Source: JACPNO01 sp963825405
GTDB lineage: Bacteria > Acidobacteriota > Terriglobia > Bryobacterales > Bryobacteraceae
Length of the DNA: 64,000 nt
Assembly (NCBI GenBank): GCA_963825405.1
Contig: CAWGTB010000001.1
Location: 62,001 to 126,000, forward strand
Reading direction: 5' to 3'
A program made the translations under genes and the position numbers. Shown here in pieces: positions 18,745 through 28,709 of the stretch (positions within the stretch are counted from its first letter, which is position 1; every line of letters begins with the position of its first letter). The notes beneath the pieces were generated by a model that was not told where the DNA came from, made no database searches, and saw only the letters and a program-made list of their open reading frames with translations.

Positions 18745-21406
18745 TCAGGATAATAATTTAGTTAACAACTTATTAAGACGCCTGACCCGGATTTCAACCT
18801 GCTCCTCCCTTTCATTTCTGAAATACCACCAATCCATCAAATACATCAACCAAAACCGGATGCCGGTTATCAACATCTCCAGCTAATATCTTCTTACTCA
18901 ATTGGTTAACGATTTCTTTCTGGATCAGCCTTTTCAAGGGCCTTGCGCCAAATTGCGGGTCAAATCCATTTTCGGCCAGGTAATCCAGCGCATAATCGCT
19001 AAACTGGAGATCAATTCCATTTTTTGCCACCATTTTGACAGGTTATCCAGCTGTATCCGGATAATGCCCTTGATTTCATTTTTCAGCAATGGCTGGAACA
19101 TGATCATTTCATCTATCCGGTTCAGAAATTCCGGCCGGATGGTTTGCCTCAGCAGATTCATCACTTCCACCTTGGTCTTTTCCACCACTTCTTCCTTGTT
19201 CTTTTCATTCACGTTTTCAAAATTTTCCTGAATGATCTGGCTACCCATATTGCTGGTCATGATGATGATGGTATTCTTAAAATTCACCACCCGGCCCTTG
19301 TTATCGGTCAGCCGGCCATCATCCAATACCTGCAGTAATATATTAAATACATCCGGATGCGCTTTTTCAATTTCATCCAGCAGTACCACACTATAAGGTT
19401 TACGTCGGACGGCTTCGGTTAGCTGACCGCCTTCATCATAACCCACATATCCCGGAGGCGCACCTACCAGCCGGCTTACCGCATGTTTTTCCTGGTATTC
19501 ACTCATATCGATCCGGGTCATCATGCTTCATCATCAAACAGATATTCTGCCAAGGGCCTTTGCCAGTTCTGTTTTACCCACACCGGTAGTACCCAGAAAT
19601 ATAAATGAACCAATCGGTCTTTTGGGATCCTGCAAACCTGCACGGCTTCTGCGGATGGCATCAGCAACTGCGGTAATGGCTTCTTCCTGCCCCACTACCC
19701 TTTTATGCAATTCATCTTCCAGGTTCAATAATTTTTCTCTTTCACTCTGCATCATCTTCGTACACCGGAATACCTGTTGACTTTGGCAACAGCTTCCGCA
19801 ATATCTTCTGCATCCACTTCTTCTTTCAACAACCGTTTTTCGGCACTATTCTGCAAGTTGCTTGGTAATATTCAGCAATGATCTTTTCCTGCTCCTTTAT
19901 TTTTCCATACCGTATTTCAGCTACTTTTCCATAATCACCTTCGCGTTCTGCTTTTTCGGCAGCCTGCTTTAAGTTCTTCAATCTCGGCTTTGGCATTCTG
20001 TACTTTTTCCACCAGTTCTTTTTCCTGTTTCCATTTTGCTTTCAGCGTATCTCGTTCTACGCTCAGATTGCCAATCTCGGCACTCAGTTCTCTTAATTTC
20101 TCTTCATCATTTTCTCTTTTGATGGCTTCACGTTCAATTTCCAGCTGCCGGATCTGCCTTTCCAGCTGATCCAGTTCTTCCGGCATGGAATTCATTTCCA
20201 GGCGAAGTTTGGCAGCGCTTTCATCGATCAGGTCAATGGCTTTATCCGGTAAAAAACGATCGGTGATATACCGGTGGGATAATTCCACCGCTGCAATGAT
20301 CGCTTCATCTTTTATGCGTACATGATGATGTGTTTCATAACGGTCTTTCAATCCACGCAGAATGGAAATCGCATCTTCCACATTGGGTTCATCAATCAGT
20401 ACTTTCTGGAAACGACGTTCCAAGCGCCTTATCTTTTTCAAAAAATTTCTGGTATTCATTCAAGGTGGTTGCACCAATGGCCCGAAGTTCACCACGGGCC
20501 AGTGCAGGTTTCAGAATATTTGCTGCATCCATGGCGCCTTCTCCGCCACCTGCACCTACCAGCGTATGTATTTCATCAATAAATAAAATGATCTCTCCAT
20601 CACTGCCTGCCACTTCTTTTACCACGCTTTTCAATCGTTCTTCAAATTCACCTTTATATTTTGCGCCGGCAATCAATTGCCCCATATCCAGCGCATAAAT
20701 AATTTTTGATTTCAGGTTTTCCGGCACATCGCCATTTACAATCCGATGCGCCAGGCCTTCTGCAATGGCTGTTTTACCAACACCCGGTTCACCAACCAGT
20801 ATCGGATTGTTTTTGCTTCGGCGGGAAAGGATATGCAGGGTTCTCCGGATCTCTTCATCGCGGCCGATCACCGGATCCAGCTTTCCCTGCCTGGCCATTT
20901 CATTCAGATTCTTTGCATATTTATTCAGTGCATTGAATTGCGTTTCCTGGGTTTGGGACGAAACGGTATCTCCTTTCCGCAGATCTTTGATGGCAGTGAT
21001 CAGTCCTTTTTCGGTAAGCCCTGCATCTTTCAGCAGTTTTGCTGTGGCATCATTGCCCTGTACAATGGCCAGCAGCAGATGTTCCGGTGTTACAAATTCA
21101 TCACCGAATGTTTCAATACGGTGCCAGCACGCAATACCACATTATTGGCTTCACGGCTTAATGACTGTGCCGGATCGGTTCCCGAACCTTGGGAAGTTTT
21201 TGAATCAGTTCTCGCAGTTTGGTTTCCAGAACCGGTACGGTAACATTATTCTTTTTCAACAGGTATTCAACAGGAGAATCTTCCTGCTCGAGCAACGCCT
21301 TCAGCAGATGTTCCGTTTCAATGTTTGGATTTTGTGCATTAAATGCCAATTGCTGGGCCTGTTGCAGGACCTCAGCTGCTTTTATGGTAAAGTTGTTTAA
21401 ATTCAT
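18745..21406 (-). CDS. clpB: ClpB disaggregase (heavily frameshifted)
   Basis: Hexameric AAA+ chaperone that, with DnaK, rescues aggregated proteins. The order is typical: the N-domain starting MNLNNFTIKAAEVLQQAQQL, AAA1 with Walker A GEPGVGKTAIAEGLA and Walker B IILFIDEIHTLVGAGG, the coiled-coil M domain (EELDQLERQIRQLEIEREA and following), and AAA2 with Walker A GTTGVGKTELAKAL and Walker B VVLLDEIEKAHPDV. The C-terminal domain (NGFDPQFGARPLKRLIQKE) ends NEREEQVEIRVRRLNKLL after the last correction. At least seven indels break the frame (for example near 21180, 20440, 19970, 19780, 19540, 19030 and 18830). The corrected length of roughly 870 residues fits the family. The M domain separates it from ClpA and ClpC. 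Confidence 0.95.
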
Positions 21407-21471
21407 TGCTGATTATTTTTAAATCTGAACTAATGATTCAAAAGACAAACCATTTCCAATTCCCTGAAAAT

Positions 21472-22527
21472 ATGTCATATAATATCATCTCCACATGCCG
21501 CCTCTTCAGTATCTGCTGCTTAGGCCTGTTAATCTGGCTGTCTCCCTTAGCCCAACCATCCAAAACCCCGCCATCTCCGGCACCGGCAGTGGATGCTTTT
21601 CTGACAACGAACCAGAAACTATTTGGAAACGACGTCATCGCAATGGCCTATAAGGACGGGAAGCTCGTGTATAAAAAAGAATTGGAAAAAGAAATCGGAG
21701 ATTTTAACGGAAAAATACAGGTACCCGCCGGCATCGCCAGTCAGTGGCTGGTAGCAGCCGCTGTTATGACTTATGTTGATGAGGGCAAAATTTCACTGGA
21801 TGATAAGGTCAGCAAATACATCCCCATTTTTGCCAAATACATGAAGACCTATATCACGATCCGTAATTGCCTGAGTTTTACAACGGGCATCCGGGCAGAT
21901 CCGCCCGGACCGTTGAAGCTATTGCAAAAATCAAAATATCCGGATCTTGAAACGGAAGTGGATGCCTTTGCTTCGAAAAGAGAAATTGAAACCAATCCCG
22001 GTACAGAAATATATTTTAGCCAGATCGGCCCGGATATCGCCGCAAGGGTACTGGAAGTGATAACAAAAAAAACATTCGACCGGGTGGTGCAGGATAAGAT
22101 TCTCCGGCCGTGTAAAATGCGTTCCACAAGTTTTACTAACGAAAGCGGCGTCACCAGTAATGCCGCCGATGGAGCTGTTACGACCGCCAATGATTACATT
22201 AATTTTCTGGGGATGCTTCTGAACAAGGGAAATTTTGAAGGAAAAAAAGTACTGAGTGAAAAATCAGTTGCAGAACTGGAAACCATTCAGTTTCCCAAAC
22301 TACCGGTAAAGTACATGCCCAAAGAAGCAGCAGGTTTAAAAACCGGACTGGGATGCTGGCTTGGTGAAGGTGGCCTGGTTAGCAGCATCTATGTGACCGG
22401 GTTCTGGCCCTACGTGGATCGCAACCTTAATTATGCAGCGCTGCTGGTTCCTAAAAAAACAGACGAACCCAAAAAGGAACTGTATGTGGAGTTTAAAAAC
22501 AAAATGGATGCAGCATTCGGGAAATAA
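21472..22527 (+). CDS. Serine-hydrolase homologue with degenerate active site
   Basis: Exported protein of the beta-lactamase/esterase superfamily, 351 residues from the start MSYNIISTCRLFSICC, with a signal peptide ending near LSPLAQ. Overall shape and blocks fit the family: EGKISLDDKVSKYIPIFAKY, YITIRNCLSFTTGI and VLEVITKKTFDRVVQDKIL. Where relatives have SxxK followed by WL, the sequence is GIASQWLVAAAVMTY with glutamine, and no other SxxK fits. The Y-x-N position reads IYFSQIGPDIAAR. It is otherwise intact with no sign of decay, so a non-catalytic role is plausible. The other hydrolase in this window (12983-14190) keeps its motifs. Confidence 0.8.
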   Translation: MSYNIISTCRLFSICCLGLLIWLSPLAQPSKTPPSPAPAVDAFLTTNQKLFGNDVIAMAYKDGKLVYKKELEKEIGDFNGKIQVPAGIASQWLVAAAVMTYVDEGKISLDDKVSKYIPIFAKYMKTYITIRNCLSFTTGIRADPPGPLKLLQKSKYPDLETEVDAFASKREIETNPGTEIYFSQIGPDIAARVLEVITKKTFDRVVQDKILRPCKMRSTSFTNESGVTSNAADGAVTTANDYINFLGMLLNKGNFEGKKVLSEKSVAELETIQFPKLPVKYMPKEAAGLKTGLGCWLGEGGLVSSIYVTGFWPYVDRNLNYAALLVPKKTDEPKKELYVEFKNKMDAAFGK

Positions 22528-22629
22528 TTGTTAATTGTCAATTGTCAATTGTTAACCTGGACAACCTTTTTATTTACAATTATTATTCATAAACTTTGGA
22601 AATCAGAATTGACAATTGACAATTAACAA
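22528..22629. repeat. AATTG-type repeat, 23-bp perfect inverted pair
   Basis: Bases 22528-22550 and 22607-22629 are exact reverse complements built from TTGTTAATTGTCAATTG-type units, with a 56-base spacer. It sits between convergent genes, overlaps the xylulokinase stop and may act as a two-way terminator. Confidence 0.7.
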
Positions 22630-24124
22630 TTAACAATTACCTCCAGTCCCTCGTTTCCATTCGGTATAGATTTCACGGGTCCGGTTCGTTTTCTTTTCGT
22701 TCGGGCTAATCTGCCGGATCAGTTCCATTCCCCGGAAACAATCGCCGACCTGCGGATAATATCCGGAACCAAATCCTGCCCCGCGCGCCGCACCTACTGC
22801 ACCATCTGTATTGTACAACTCAACCGGTGCGTCCGACTACAGTTCGCAAAAGTTTCTGAAAATACATCGCTTAAAAACATGTTGGCATAACCGGCTCGGA
22901 TCCTCTGAAGATCGAGGCCCATTCGCTGCATGATTTCCGCTCCATAGATCAGCGCAAACACAATACCTTCCTGCGCGGCACGGGCAATATGGTATTTATT
23001 ATGCCGGTTGAAGTCCAAGTCCCTTTATACTGACCTCCGGGATTTCTGTTTTCCGAGTATACGTTCCGCTCCGTTTCCAAATGGATAACAGAATATTCCA
23101 TCCGAGCCGACAGGGATGGATGCCGCACCGGCATTGATCGATTCATAAGATTCATTGGGAAAGAATTCGCGCCTCAGCCAGCTGTTCAGAATTCCCGTAC
23201 CGTTCAGGCACATGAGCACGCCGTAGCGTGGGATTATTTAACTGGTGGTTAACATGAATAAACGGATTTACTCTGGATAGCTGGTCAAATGCAGGCTGGT
23301 TGCCGATTCCATACAGTACACCGGAAGTACCCGCCGTTGCAGCGATTTCACCGGGCTCCATCACCTGAAGAGAAAATGCATTATTCGGTTGATCACCTGG
23401 CGCGATAACAAACGGGAACACCGGCCGCAATACCAAGCATTTCTGCAGCGTCGGATTGCAGTCTCCCCTGCTCGCCAAAACTGGGCACGAGGGGTGCAAG
23501 CAGCGCTTTATCGATTCCGTAAAAATCCAGCAGGGACTGGGCAATATCATTCATTTTATAGTCCCAGAATATACCCTCCGACAATCCCGAGACGGTCGTT
23601 ACGGCCTCACCTGTCATTTTCAGAGCAATGTAATCTCCGGGTAAAACCACCCGCGCTATTTTCGAATAAATATCCGGTTCGTTTTCTTTTACCCATTTTA
23701 ATTTGGATGCGGTAAAATTGCCCGGGGAATTAAGAAAATGTTCAGACAAAAATCTTGCTCCCAGTATGTTCAAAAGCATCAGCACCATAACCGACACGCG
23801 CGACTGTCGCACCAGATAATGGCAGGTCGCAAGGACTGGTTATTCTTATCCAGGCAAACCAGGCCATGCATCTGGTAAGAAATACCTATGGCGCCAATTT
23901 CATCTTTCTGAAACGGAAATTTGTGGTGGAGCAGACGGGTTGCCTGCACCAATTCCTGCCACCAGTATTCCGGATCCTGTTCTGCAAAACCCGGCTTCGG
24001 TGCGTGTATTTTCATTTCTGAAGACGGAGAAAAGGCAGATGCCAGCGGCTTACCACTGTGCTGCGTCGAGCAGTGCAGCTTTTACGGAGGATGAACCCAG
24101 ATCGAATCCCAAAAAATATTTCAC
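22630..24124 (-). CDS. xylB: FGGY carbohydrate kinase, probable xylulokinase
   Basis: Sugar kinase of the FGGY family. The ATP-site N-terminus reads KYFLGFDLGSSSVKAALLDA from a GTG start, and the sugar-binding block IGAIGISYQMHGLVCLD with LRPAIIWCDSRA is characteristic of xylulokinases. Later blocks include FLNSPGNFTASKLKWVKE, GDYIALKMTGEAVTTVSGLS and the second-lobe ATP motif region GTSGVLYGIGNQPAFDQ. At least six indels break the frame, concentrated between 22800 and 23850. Corrected length is close to 495 residues, the family size. No xylose isomerase or transporter is adjacent, so xylulose specificity rests on motifs alone; another pentulose kinase is possible. Confidence 0.85.
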
Positions 24125-24227
24125 AGGCAAAAAAATGAGGATTGCAAGATAACAGATAAATATTATCCCTCAGGCAGTTTATCTGCCCGGCCAATCAGCT
24201 AATTTTGATTCCAAAGATTCAAGCCTC

Positions 24228-24579
24228 ATGGAATCCAAACACGAACCTCTCGCACCCATCAGCGTATTTCGCAGGCGAATCCTGAAAAGTATCCTGCTCG
24301 GAACAGGTGATACTGATCTTTTGTTTGTTACTGGGCATTTTCGGATATCACTATACAGCAGGTATCTCCTGGCTCGATTCACTGCATAATGCTTCCATGA
24401 TCCTGAGTGGAATGGGGCCGGTAGTAAATATTGACACGGTTTCAGGCAAACTGTTTTCTTCTTTTTATGCCCTGTTCAGCGGAGTAATTTTTATTACCAA
24501 TATTGGTGTCATTCTGGCCCCTGCCATTCACCGTTTCTTTCATCGTTTGCACGTTCCCCCTGCTAATGAAAATGATTGA
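24228..24579 (+). CDS. Small two-helix membrane protein (one indel)
   Basis: A protein of about 115 residues starting MESKHEPLAPISVFRRRIL, shifted by one base near 24300. It has two hydrophobic segments (IFCLLLGIFGYHYTAGISW and YALFSGVIFITNIGVILAP) joined by a loop containing NASMILSGMGPV, and a short tail ending PPANEND. The layout faintly recalls the pore module of two-helix ion channels, but no potassium selectivity filter is present. It lies divergently from xylB and just before the convergent DUF3857 gene. Function unknown. Confidence 0.65.
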
Positions 24580-24582
24580 TCC

Positions 24583-26616
24583 TCATTTTATTTTCTTAAA
24601 CACAATTTGCTCGTTTTCCTTTTTATACACAAAAGCAAAAAAGTCACGCAGGCTGCTGTAATCATCAGGTCTGAACGTTGCTTTGTCCAGTTTCAAATGA
24701 ATGCGCATCTGGATATTCTCTGAATTCTGCTGAATCAGGTATTCGAACATGCCTTGATTTTCATTAAAATTTACTCTGGCAGACTTAGGCAATTCCTCCA
24801 CTGCGAAACCTTTCGGGATCTCCATGGAAAGCGAATAGATATTATCGGTTTTGTACGACATCTCTACCGGGAACTTCCGTTCTTCAGCAGGCAGGGGATC
24901 TGACTTGAAATCCACAGCCACTACCGGGTTGAAATAGATTAAATCCGCTTTGTTTATGTCTTTAAAGTCAAGATCATAACGTAAACTGACCGGAAAGTCG
25001 GGTTGTTTCAGTGAGTCGATTTGAAAATTACTCACCTGAATATCCGTATAGCGGTCCTGAATCTTTTTAAAATAGGCCTTTTCGGAACTCATCTTAACTT
25101 CATCGCGAATGTTATATGAGCCATCGTCACCGTACAGTGTTTGCAGGGTGCCAGAATATTTTCCATTTTCTTCGTTGGAAATAAAAACATTGGTCAGGCT
25201 GGCCTCGCGCAGGGAATCTGGTGACAGTATAAGGCTGTCCGGGTGATCTTCATCAATCAATCTTGCATACCAGTTATAACAATAGCCGGGCAGTTTTCCA
25301 AACGAATTGAAAGGCTTGCTGGCATCCAGGAGAATTTTTTTGCCCATAATATTTGCTACGCATATAACGTAATTGTATTCGTACCTGAGCGGAACACCCA
25401 AAGTAGCTACTCCGTTTTCCCTTGTACTGAGTATCGCCGGGGAGGCATCAATATGCCGGTGACGCAACATGGCGGTCAGCAAAAGATTTATTTCCGTGGT
25501 ATTTCCGGCTTTGCTTTTATATACGTCTTTGAGTTGGTTATTCAAATAAAAATCCGAATTCCCTGTAACGACCCAACGGTCCCGCACCAGATCAAAGATC
25601 CGTCGGCTTTCTTCTTCGGGACTCAAAGATCCTCTGGTAACGGTACCAAGCTCCTCATCCATCCAATTATTCACCTGATTAAGTTCAAACCCAAAATATT
25701 TCATATTGAGCAAATCATGACACTCCTGTTGCCAGGATTTGATCTTCATGTCTTTTTCGAATCGCTCGTCCTGCTGAAAATATTGCAACTCGAAATAAAT
25801 ACGGCTTTCATAATTTTTCTGTGAACTGATAAAGGATTGCCTGGGCAACACGGGAACATTTTTTTTGACCCATTTGTTCTGGAACGATGTACAGCTAGCA
25901 TACATCATCACATCCGGTGACTCCGTAGCTGTAACGTGTTGGATTCCGAATCGTTCCTGAATAGAGCCATTCGTTTTGATATCAAAATGAGTATCCCCTC
26001 TTATCTTCGTCAGGTAGTGAAACATGGAAGGTATGGTCACATTATATTCACTCCACAAACAAGGATAAGAACCCTGAAAACCCCAGGTTGGCGGATCGGA
26101 AAAAATAGTTGAAGTGATGGTATAGGTCAGGTCATATATGGATCCTTCTTTCAGACCGGGAATACTGAATTTTAGTTCATGACGGTACTTACTCAATTCA
26201 ACATCTGATACCGATTTCTCATCCAGCGGCGTCTCGTGAATGATGCCGTTGTCCAAATTATACGTTATGGCTTTGAGGTCAGTTAGTTTTTCCAAATAAC
26301 CGCCTCCAAAATCCAATAATGAAATTTGGTTGTCTGCAATGTGAAACCCATTTTTATTAAGAATTTTGACCCGGGTAAACCGGGTGAATACGATACTAAA
26401 AAAGCCTTTTTTATTTCCTTCAAACCTCGTATTGCCTATATCTGCGAGAATAACCGCGCTGGCACCGGTATCGTATCCGGGCGCAGGTATATGGTACTGA
26501 GCCGGAGTTATCTTCCCAAATTCAGCAATCACATCATTTTTTTGTCCGGATACCCGTACGGAGAAAACCAGACAAACAGATAAGAGAAAGAATTGGCTGT
26601 TGCGAAACGATTTCAT
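24583..26616 (-). CDS. DUF3857 transglutaminase-like protein A (site lost)
   Basis: Exported 677-residue protein: signal peptide (FFLLSVCLVFSVRVSGQ), an N-terminal DUF3857 beta domain (about 40-300), a transglutaminase-like core (about 310-470) and a C-terminal DUF3858-like domain ending DFFAFVYKKENEQIVFKKIK. The catalytic Cys block of the family (GDCK) is replaced by SKAGNTTEINLLLTAML, and the histidine position reads YNYVICVANI; the aspartate region LLDASKP is kept. It is therefore probably inactive as a peptidase or transglutaminase. It is the last of three tandem relatives, with 21 bases between it and protein B, which suggests one transcript. Confidence 0.85.
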   Translation of the reverse strand: MKSFRNSQFFLLSVCLVFSVRVSGQKNDVIAEFGKITPAQYHIPAPGYDTGASAVILADIGNTRFEGNKKGFFSIVFTRFTRVKILNKNGFHIADNQISLLDFGGGYLEKLTDLKAITYNLDNGIIHETPLDEKSVSDVELSKYRHELKFSIPGLKEGSIYDLTYTITSTIFSDPPTWGFQGSYPCLWSEYNVTIPSMFHYLTKIRGDTHFDIKTNGSIQERFGIQHVTATESPDVMMYASCTSFQNKWVKKNVPVLPRQSFISSQKNYESRIYFELQYFQQDERFEKDMKIKSWQQECHDLLNMKYFGFELNQVNNWMDEELGTVTRGSLSPEEESRRIFDLVRDRWVVTGNSDFYLNNQLKDVYKSKAGNTTEINLLLTAMLRHRHIDASPAILSTRENGVATLGVPLRYEYNYVICVANIMGKKILLDASKPFNSFGKLPGYCYNWYARLIDEDHPDSLILSPDSLREASLTNVFISNEENGKYSGTLQTLYGDDGSYNIRDEVKMSSEKAYFKKIQDRYTDIQVSNFQIDSLKQPDFPVSLRYDLDFKDINKADLIYFNPVVAVDFKSDPLPAEERKFPVEMSYKTDNIYSLSMEIPKGFAVEELPKSARVNFNENQGMFEYLIQQNSENIQMRIHLKLDKATFRPDDYSSLRDFFAFVYKKENEQIVFKKIK

Positions 26617-26637
26617 TTGACGCTATTCATGGTTACA

Positions 26638-28675
26638 TTATTTTGTTTTCTTAAAAACGATTTGTTCATTTTCCTTCTTGACGACAAACGCGAAAAAATC
26701 TCTCAGGGTGTCATATTCATCAGTGGGGAAAAGGGTTTTGTTCAGTTTCAGCCTCACCCGCATCTGGATATTACTCTCTCCTTTCTGGATCAGGTATTCA
26801 AACATACCCTCATCATTATTGTAAGCGACGCGGGCTGATTTGGGAATCTCATCCACCTGGTATCCGGCGGGTATTTCCATACTCAGGATATAAGTCTCAT
26901 CAATCAGATAGGGAATTTCAACCGGATAATGGCGGCTCATGGATTTAAACGGATTGGTTTTATACCCCTCTCCCAGCAGCGGATTAAAATATACAATATC
27001 GGCGCCGCCCTGCTGCTTGACCACGAAGTCGTACCGGATGCCCAAAGGATCGTTAAAATGGGAAAGCGAATCCAGCTGAATACTGTCTATGATCAGACTG
27101 CCTTCATTGGCTGAAATAATTTTTTTGGAATATTCTTTTAAAGACCCTGGTACCAATTTCCTCCCGGATTTCCTGGGATTCCATATTTCCATTCACCTTT
27201 TTAAAAGCTCCGGACAATTTCGAATGTTCATCATTGATAAGGATAACCGTGGTCAAACTGTTTTCGCGGTTTGAATCCGTTGAAAAATATATAGGATAGG
27301 GCTTTTCAACATTGATGACATGACCCCAGCCATTATAACAACTCAGGGGAAGCCTGCCGAAACCGATATAGTGCTCACTGGCGTCTAACTTGATCAGCTT
27401 CCCATTCAGATACACGACACAAATCACATAATTGTATTCTGCCAGCAGTGGATAACTGGGATCTGCCAATCCATTTTCTCTTGTGCTCAATATCATGGGA
27501 TCCGCCTGAAGGCCTGCTTTTTTCAACATGGCGGTTAACAATAGATTCAGTTCTGCAACATTACCCTGTCTTTTTTTGAATACGTCTTTTAGTGAATTGT
27601 GGGTGAAAAGTCCATACGTGCCGTACCCCTCCTCCGCCACAGTCTTGAAATGGTCGCGCACGTAACAGTAAATTTTATCAACCTTATCTTCGTCTGATCC
27701 GGATTGCTGAACAATTCCCTGAAGTTCTTCCGTCATCCAGCCGTTTTCGTGATTCAGCGCCATTCCGAAATTTTCATATTCCAGCAGATCCTTGCTAAGT
27801 AAATTCCAGGTAGAAGACTGTTCGTGTCGCTCCGACTCTTTAGTCCATTGAACATAACTCAGCTGAAAGGTGATCCTTGAATAATAGTTATCCATTGTTG
27901 TGGTAAACGGTTCCTCGTGCAAGGATGGCACATTCTTTTTTACCCATCGGTGATAAACAGACGCTCCGGTAACATTGTAATTTTCATCGCTTGCGGTTCC
28001 ATTACTCTGCCTGACAGAATAAAACGGGTACACATCTTTCGTCGTGTCAATATAAAAATTCTGATCCCCCTGCACCCGTCGCACATAATGAAGGGGTGGA
28101 GGAATGGTAACCACCAACTCACTCCACAATCGTGGATATTCGCCCTGGAATGACCAGGGTTTCATACGGTCAGGAAAAGGCGACCGGATCGTATATTCCA
28201 AATCGAAAACCGTTCCCTCTTTGAGTGCCGGCATCGAAAATTTTTTATCATCAATCTGACTATTATATTTTACGGTAAAAATTGATTTTTCATCCAGCTT
28301 GGTTTCCTTAATCGTGCCATTTTCCAGATTAAATGTGGAAGCTTTAAAAGAAATAATTTTCTCATAACGTCCATCACTATGATAAAGGGAAATTTCGCGG
28401 TCGCCAATTTTGAATCCGTTCCTGTTGTTTATTTTTACACGGATAAATCGCGTGAAGATCAAATCAAAATAACTGTTGTTGTTACCTTCAAATTTGATCG
28501 CTCCCACATCAGCGATCACCACGGCGTTGGCTCCGGAGTCAAATGCTTCTGCAGATAATGTAAAGTCAGCAGGCGAAAGTTTTCCAAATTTAAATTCCTG
28601 TTTGTCCTGGGCAGATACCCCGAAGGAAAGCAAGAGGGCGAATAGAGGTACGATCAGTCCCTTTCTGTTGTTCAT
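26638..28675 (-). CDS. DUF3857 transglutaminase-like protein B (site lost)
   Basis: Close paralogue of the downstream gene: signal peptide (MNNRKGLIVPLFALLLSFG, cleavage near VSAQ), the same domain order, and almost the same C-terminus (DFFAFVVKKENEQIVFKKTK). The catalytic Cys block reads RQGNVAELNLLLTAMLKKAG and the histidine position YNYVICVVYL, so both key residues are replaced. One indel near 27140 splits the reading frame. It corrects to about 680 residues. It lies 34 bases downstream of protein C in the same direction. Loss of the same residues in both paralogues suggests loss before the duplication. Confidence 0.85.
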
Positions 28676-28709
28676 ATGGCAATATTTAACGGTTTAAGCT
28701 AATGATCCC

